This document shows, piece after piece, positions 60,185 through 64,000 of a stretch of DNA of 64,000 nt (position 1 is its first letter; each line of letters opens with the position of its first letter). A program made the translations under genes and the position numbers. Source of the stretch: Pseudoscleropodium purum (lineage: Eukaryota > Streptophyta > Bryopsida > Hypnales > Brachytheciaceae); contig OZ017795.1 in NCBI GenBank assembly GCA_963969395.1, positions 17,484,001-17,548,000 on the forward strand, read 5' to 3'. The notes beneath the pieces were generated by a model that was given only the letters and a program-made list of their open reading frames with translations, was not told the DNA's origin and ran no database searches.

Positions 60185-60949
60185 TCACTGTGAGAGAGAG
60201 TAAAGGCGATTTGTGAGGCAAGAGTGACATATAGTAGTGCTTATCACGAGAAATGTAGGCAATGGGATGCAAAAACATAACTCTTTCCATTTTGAGAAAA
60301 TTAAAAGTCCCCACTCTTTGCAATACTTGCACCATGCACTTGCTTTCCACTCCACTCCCTTGCATTCAAGAATTGTGTGCAAATCCCATTAATTGGCATT
60401 GAAAACTAATGCTTCTTTACAACCTTTAGGCTACTAGCCTTCAACCATGAATATAATTATGGTGATAAGGTAGTACAAGAAAAATGCAAATTGGCTTCAA
60501 TTCAATGGAAAGAAGAATCCATTTGGCTAGGTATTATTTAACTTAAGATCAAAATGGATGACACAACTATAAAGAAAGTATGCAATTTGGCAATTTTAAG
60601 ACAAAGAGGGCTTAAGTTTGAACACTTTTAAGTGATCTCACCCTAAAATGTGGAGTCAAAGTTGAGAAAGGGTTTGGCAACACCAAAGGTTACGTACCCC
60701 TAACACATCCATTTAGCACTTTAACTCAAGACACGCTTTGCTATTTGGCTTTGAAGACCCTTTTAACACTAAAATTGTTCCAAAGCCAATAGTGAGAGAT
60801 TTTCATTAATAGCAATTTGGCTAATAATATCCAAAAAAACTTGATTGTGCCCACTTAATTTTGATTGCACAAGCAACAAAAAGTTTATTATAGTACAACA
60901 AATTTCTCATAGTTGACAAAATATCACTAGTGACAAATATACTTTTAGA
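60185..60949. other. AT-rich gene-free stretch
   Basis: I see no gene, repeat boundary or structured element here. Confidence 0.5.
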
Positions 60950-61940
60950 TAATTGTAGATTTTGACTTTAATTTTGTATTTTGACTATCAAAATTTCCAT
61001 CTATTTGACTATTTTTAATCTACCTTTAAAATATTTGAATGATTTTGGAAGACCAGTTGTTTCAAAGAAATCATTGTTGATAAAATAACATTTAAAAAAA
61101 CATAAACATAACAAAATTTGAGAGGTTTGTAATTTGAACATCTTATATTTGAGAGTTTTTTAGAACCTTGTTGTATTTTTCTAGAAGAGGCTTCATTACA
61201 AATCAGGACAACTAATTTTGTCTACAAAAACACTTTTATAGCTTCTAAAAGTTCTTATCCAACTTTTCTTTGCCATTTAATTTTTCTACAATCATTTCTA
61301 CCAATATACTAATACTACCTTAAGTATCCATCATTGAATCAATGATACCATTATCTCCAAATTATCTTTTATTCAAAAAACGTCAATGGTTGAATGCATG
61401 TCCATAAATTTTGTTTATGTTTTTTGAAATGTTCCAATTTGAATAAAATCTTGTTCCTACTTCATAGAGATATTCATCACTTAACCAATTTTTTTTTATC
61501 AATTGGAGTGTTTTTCCACCTAATCTTACATCTAATTTATTTTTTTCATCTAGTTTCAACTACAAAATATTATGAATATTAGCTCAAAAGGTACTATAGT
61601 GGTACACTTGGAGGGAAAATACTTGGCCACAAGGTCCCATCATGACTTTTGCCATATTTCTAAAGTGAATAACATTAACAACATTAATAACATAATTGAT
61701 AAATAGTTCTTATACATATTGTTGTATAAGTACAAACTAGAAAAAATTCATCCAACACCAATAGACATTGGTCAACCATAATAAATAAACATACCAAACC
61801 AATTTCTTAAACATCATCTATATATATATACTTAGTAGTCTGAAATTGAACACTCTTATATTACTTCCCTTCTAACAAAGGGATGTAGTCTTAGCACAAC
61901 TCAATGTTGGCCTTAGGGATTGAAAATGGGGCCCAATGTA
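60950..61940. repeat. Old duplicate, copy B
   Basis: Counterpart of 57950-58440, same orientation, about 500 bp longer because of extra sequence at about 61040-61590 that has no partner in copy A. Contains a (TA)n tract near 61816. Confidence 0.5.
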
Positions 61941-62973
61941 AACCTTCTCTTAATTTTTGCCAACCTACCAACTTAGGTTAGAATTATCGTCTTTCTATTT
62001 TTTACAAGATTAATTGTATTTCGTTCAAGAATATTAGATAAGAAAGAGAAAGAACTCAACAACCATTCCAAGGAGGCATCTAATGCCCTACAATTGACCT
62101 CAAAGAATTAGGACAAATGACTCTTAGGCTAAGTGTCTTTGCTAAAAGAAAGACTTTGTTTATATTTTCATTTAGTTAGAAAGTAATGAAAGCAGTGAGG
62201 AAAGAAGAGAGGAGTGAGTAGAAAAGTTTGGTGTATAAAGGAAAAGATGAAAATTGGATATGACAATTAGAGTATTAGAGTGGTTATTGGGTAGATGGAG
62301 GAATTGTTTTAACCCTGAGGTATGATTTTCAATCATCTTCTACTTTTAGGCAAGCCCTTCCCAGTGCAATAATTGTTGTATTTTTGTGAAATTTATACTA
62401 GAGGTGTACTTCACTATTAACTTGATGCCTAAAAAATTTGAAATCAATCCAAGTCACAGTCAAGTTATGCCTCAAAAGGATTTTTTTTTAAATTACAAAT
62501 AGTTTTGGACAATGAGGATAGAAGATCCCAATTGGTCTGAAATTTTTATACACATGATCCCATGATTTTGCCTTACAAGCGTTTGAAATAAATTTTCTTC
62601 ATGTAGGCAATGTTTAAACCATAAAAAAAACAATTTGAAAGGCTTATAAAGCAAAACCACAAGCTCCTATGCCTTTCAACTTTTTAGATTATTTTAGCAA
62701 GATAATTGAGACCATGTACAAAAAATTTCAAACCAATTGGACCTATTTTAATATCATGGCTGTCCCAAATTGCCCATAACTAAAAAAAAGTGTCCTTTGG
62801 AGGCTTAACTTTTTAATTACAATTGGAATCAGCTTCAAATTTTCTCAACATCAAGCTAGTATTGGAACACACCTTTTGAAAAAGTTTTACAAAAATACAA
62901 AGTATAAATATTGCACCAAGGAAGTCCACCCCAAAGTGAGAAATGGCTTGAAATTACCCTCAAGGTTGTAAAG
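61941..62973. other. AT-rich gene-free stretch
   Basis: No supportable gene. Words such as AAATTTCAAACCAATTGGACC recall the decayed element interiors near 9-10 kb, but I could not align it convincingly. Confidence 0.45.
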
Positions 62974-63577
62974 ATTAAGGAGTGGGTTTAGAAGGCTAGT
63001 GGAAGGAGCCAATCAATGTTTTCTATTTCCTTTTTGTAAAGTAGAATGTAGGTGGTAGAAACATTGTATTTGATGGCAATGCTGTTAATTGATTTTAAAG
63101 TAGAAAAAATGACATGAGGTTTTCCTAGAGTGCAAGAAATATCTATGATATGAGCTATATTGTAACCAAGATACAATTAAAGATATTTCTTGTGCTCTCT
63201 TTAGAAGACATATTGGATGTAGTGGTTGCAATGTAGGGATTAAGGAATAGGTTTAGAAGGCCAATGGAAGGAGCTAGTCAGTGTTCACTATTTCTTTTTT
63301 GTACAATAGAAATGTAGGTGGACAACAATTGTATTTGATGGCAATATTGTTGAATTGTTTCCAAAGTAGGAAAAATGACACCATGTCCTCTTAGAGCACA
63401 CAAAATGGCCATGACTACCGCAATGTTGTTGAATTGTTTCCAAAGTAGGAAAAATGACACCATGTCCTCTTAGAGCACACGAAATGGCCGTGACTACCGT
63501 AATATTATAATCAGGATATAATAAGGATATTTCTTGCGCTCTCTTCAAGAGACCTATCGGTAGTAGTGGTTGCAATG
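62974..63577. repeat. Tandem duplication with a nested 79-bp duplication
   Basis: Unit 1 is 62974-63238 and unit 2 starts at 63239 (ATTAAGGA.TAGGTTTAGAAGGC.A.TGGAAGGAGC in both). Inside unit 2, 63342-63420 and 63421-63499 are near-identical 79-bp copies (TTGTTGAATTGTTTCCAAAGTAGG...). On the - strand both units read in part as similar peptides (YNI...ISC.L...VIF.TL..I), broken by stops and shifts, so a decayed coding ancestor is possible. Confidence 0.75.
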
Positions 63578-64000
63578 TCCCAATCCATGCATGATGCATT
63601 CAATCAATCACATACCATAGATTTTGGGGGCCAAATTAGTCCTCTCCTCACTTCTCAAATTTTAGCACATTTCGTCCCAACTTGTACCCACATGTGCCTC
63701 TCTTACTTTACTTTCCAAACTTTTCACATACAAAGTCAGTAGTTAAGTCAGTCAGCAGGTGCAGTGGCATGTCACTTCCCTACAAAGCAACGGGGCGAGA
63801 TGGGTATTAAATAAGTGCTTAAGTTACAACTGTACTGACTGGCAGTTTGCTGGCGTTTGCTCAGTGGTCCGACATCTGTCCTGTGGTCACGGTCATGCAT
63901 GTCTTTATGGACAGTAAGTTTTGGCCAATTTTGTACAGTCAGTAAAAAGGTCGCGTAGTCACTTTGTTTTTTTGGCCATCAGTATCGACCCATTTCAATC
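63578..64000. other. Window end, no gene seen
   Basis: Composition becomes more balanced after 63740, with repeated GTCAGT words (AAGTCAGTCAGTCAGCAGG-like at about 63738). It may be the edge of a gene beyond the window; nothing can be called. Confidence 0.4.

Overview
The window is nuclear DNA of a land plant, most likely a seedless one (moss, liverwort, hornwort, lycophyte or fern). Three intron-rich genes have plant-type GT-AG introns. One of them encodes a fused betaine-lipid (DGTS) synthase, a function kept in algae, bryophytes, lycophytes and ferns and missing from seed plants. The rest is AT-rich, gene-poor and full of decayed transposons and repeats. The species cannot be named from the sequence alone.

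Layout. 1-12 kb: gene-poor DNA with several short inverted-repeat elements. These are a CATTAG-ended MITE family, TTAA-bounded elements and one element with perfect 22-bp ends; there is also a SINE-like fragment. 12.2-18.8 kb: DGTS synthase BTA1 (+ strand, 16 coding exons, 679 aa by my splice model), with PHR1-type P1BS motifs upstream and a triplicated 5' splice-site region in intron 1. 18.8-23.0 kb: AT-rich, no genes. 23.0-30.2 kb: a nested transposon cluster. A Ty1/copia element on the - strand is joined to an inverted copy of its own 3' end, giving a palindrome with two 560-bp arms. The cluster is flanked by direct repeats of 341 and 418 bp and by foldback MITEs.

32.0-36.7 kb: an RPAP2/Rtr1-family RNA polymerase II CTD phosphatase homolog (+, 8 exons, 920 aa). 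38.07-42.23 kb: CCT4, the delta subunit of the cytosolic chaperonin (-, 12 exons, 531 aa). The two genes converge. 42.3-52.3 kb: very AT-rich, with repeats and no supportable gene. 52.4-55.6 kb: a tandem array of six units (about 446 or 630 bp per repeat), three of which keep an intact 59-codon ORF. 55.6-64 kb: AT-rich DNA with a 15-copy AAT microsatellite, several old local duplications and minisatellites.

The three genes are not a pathway: one makes a membrane lipid, one acts on RNA polymerase II and one folds cytosolic proteins. The exon models are self-consistent: every junction keeps frame, and the summed lengths (2040, 2763 and 1596 nt including stop) divide by three. All family names come from recognising motifs by eye; no database search was run. 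The most unusual structures are the copia palindrome, the BTA1 intron-1 triplication with its upstream P1BS sites, the TTAA-bounded elements and the 52-56 kb array. No CRISPR array, rRNA gene or convincing tRNA gene was seen.
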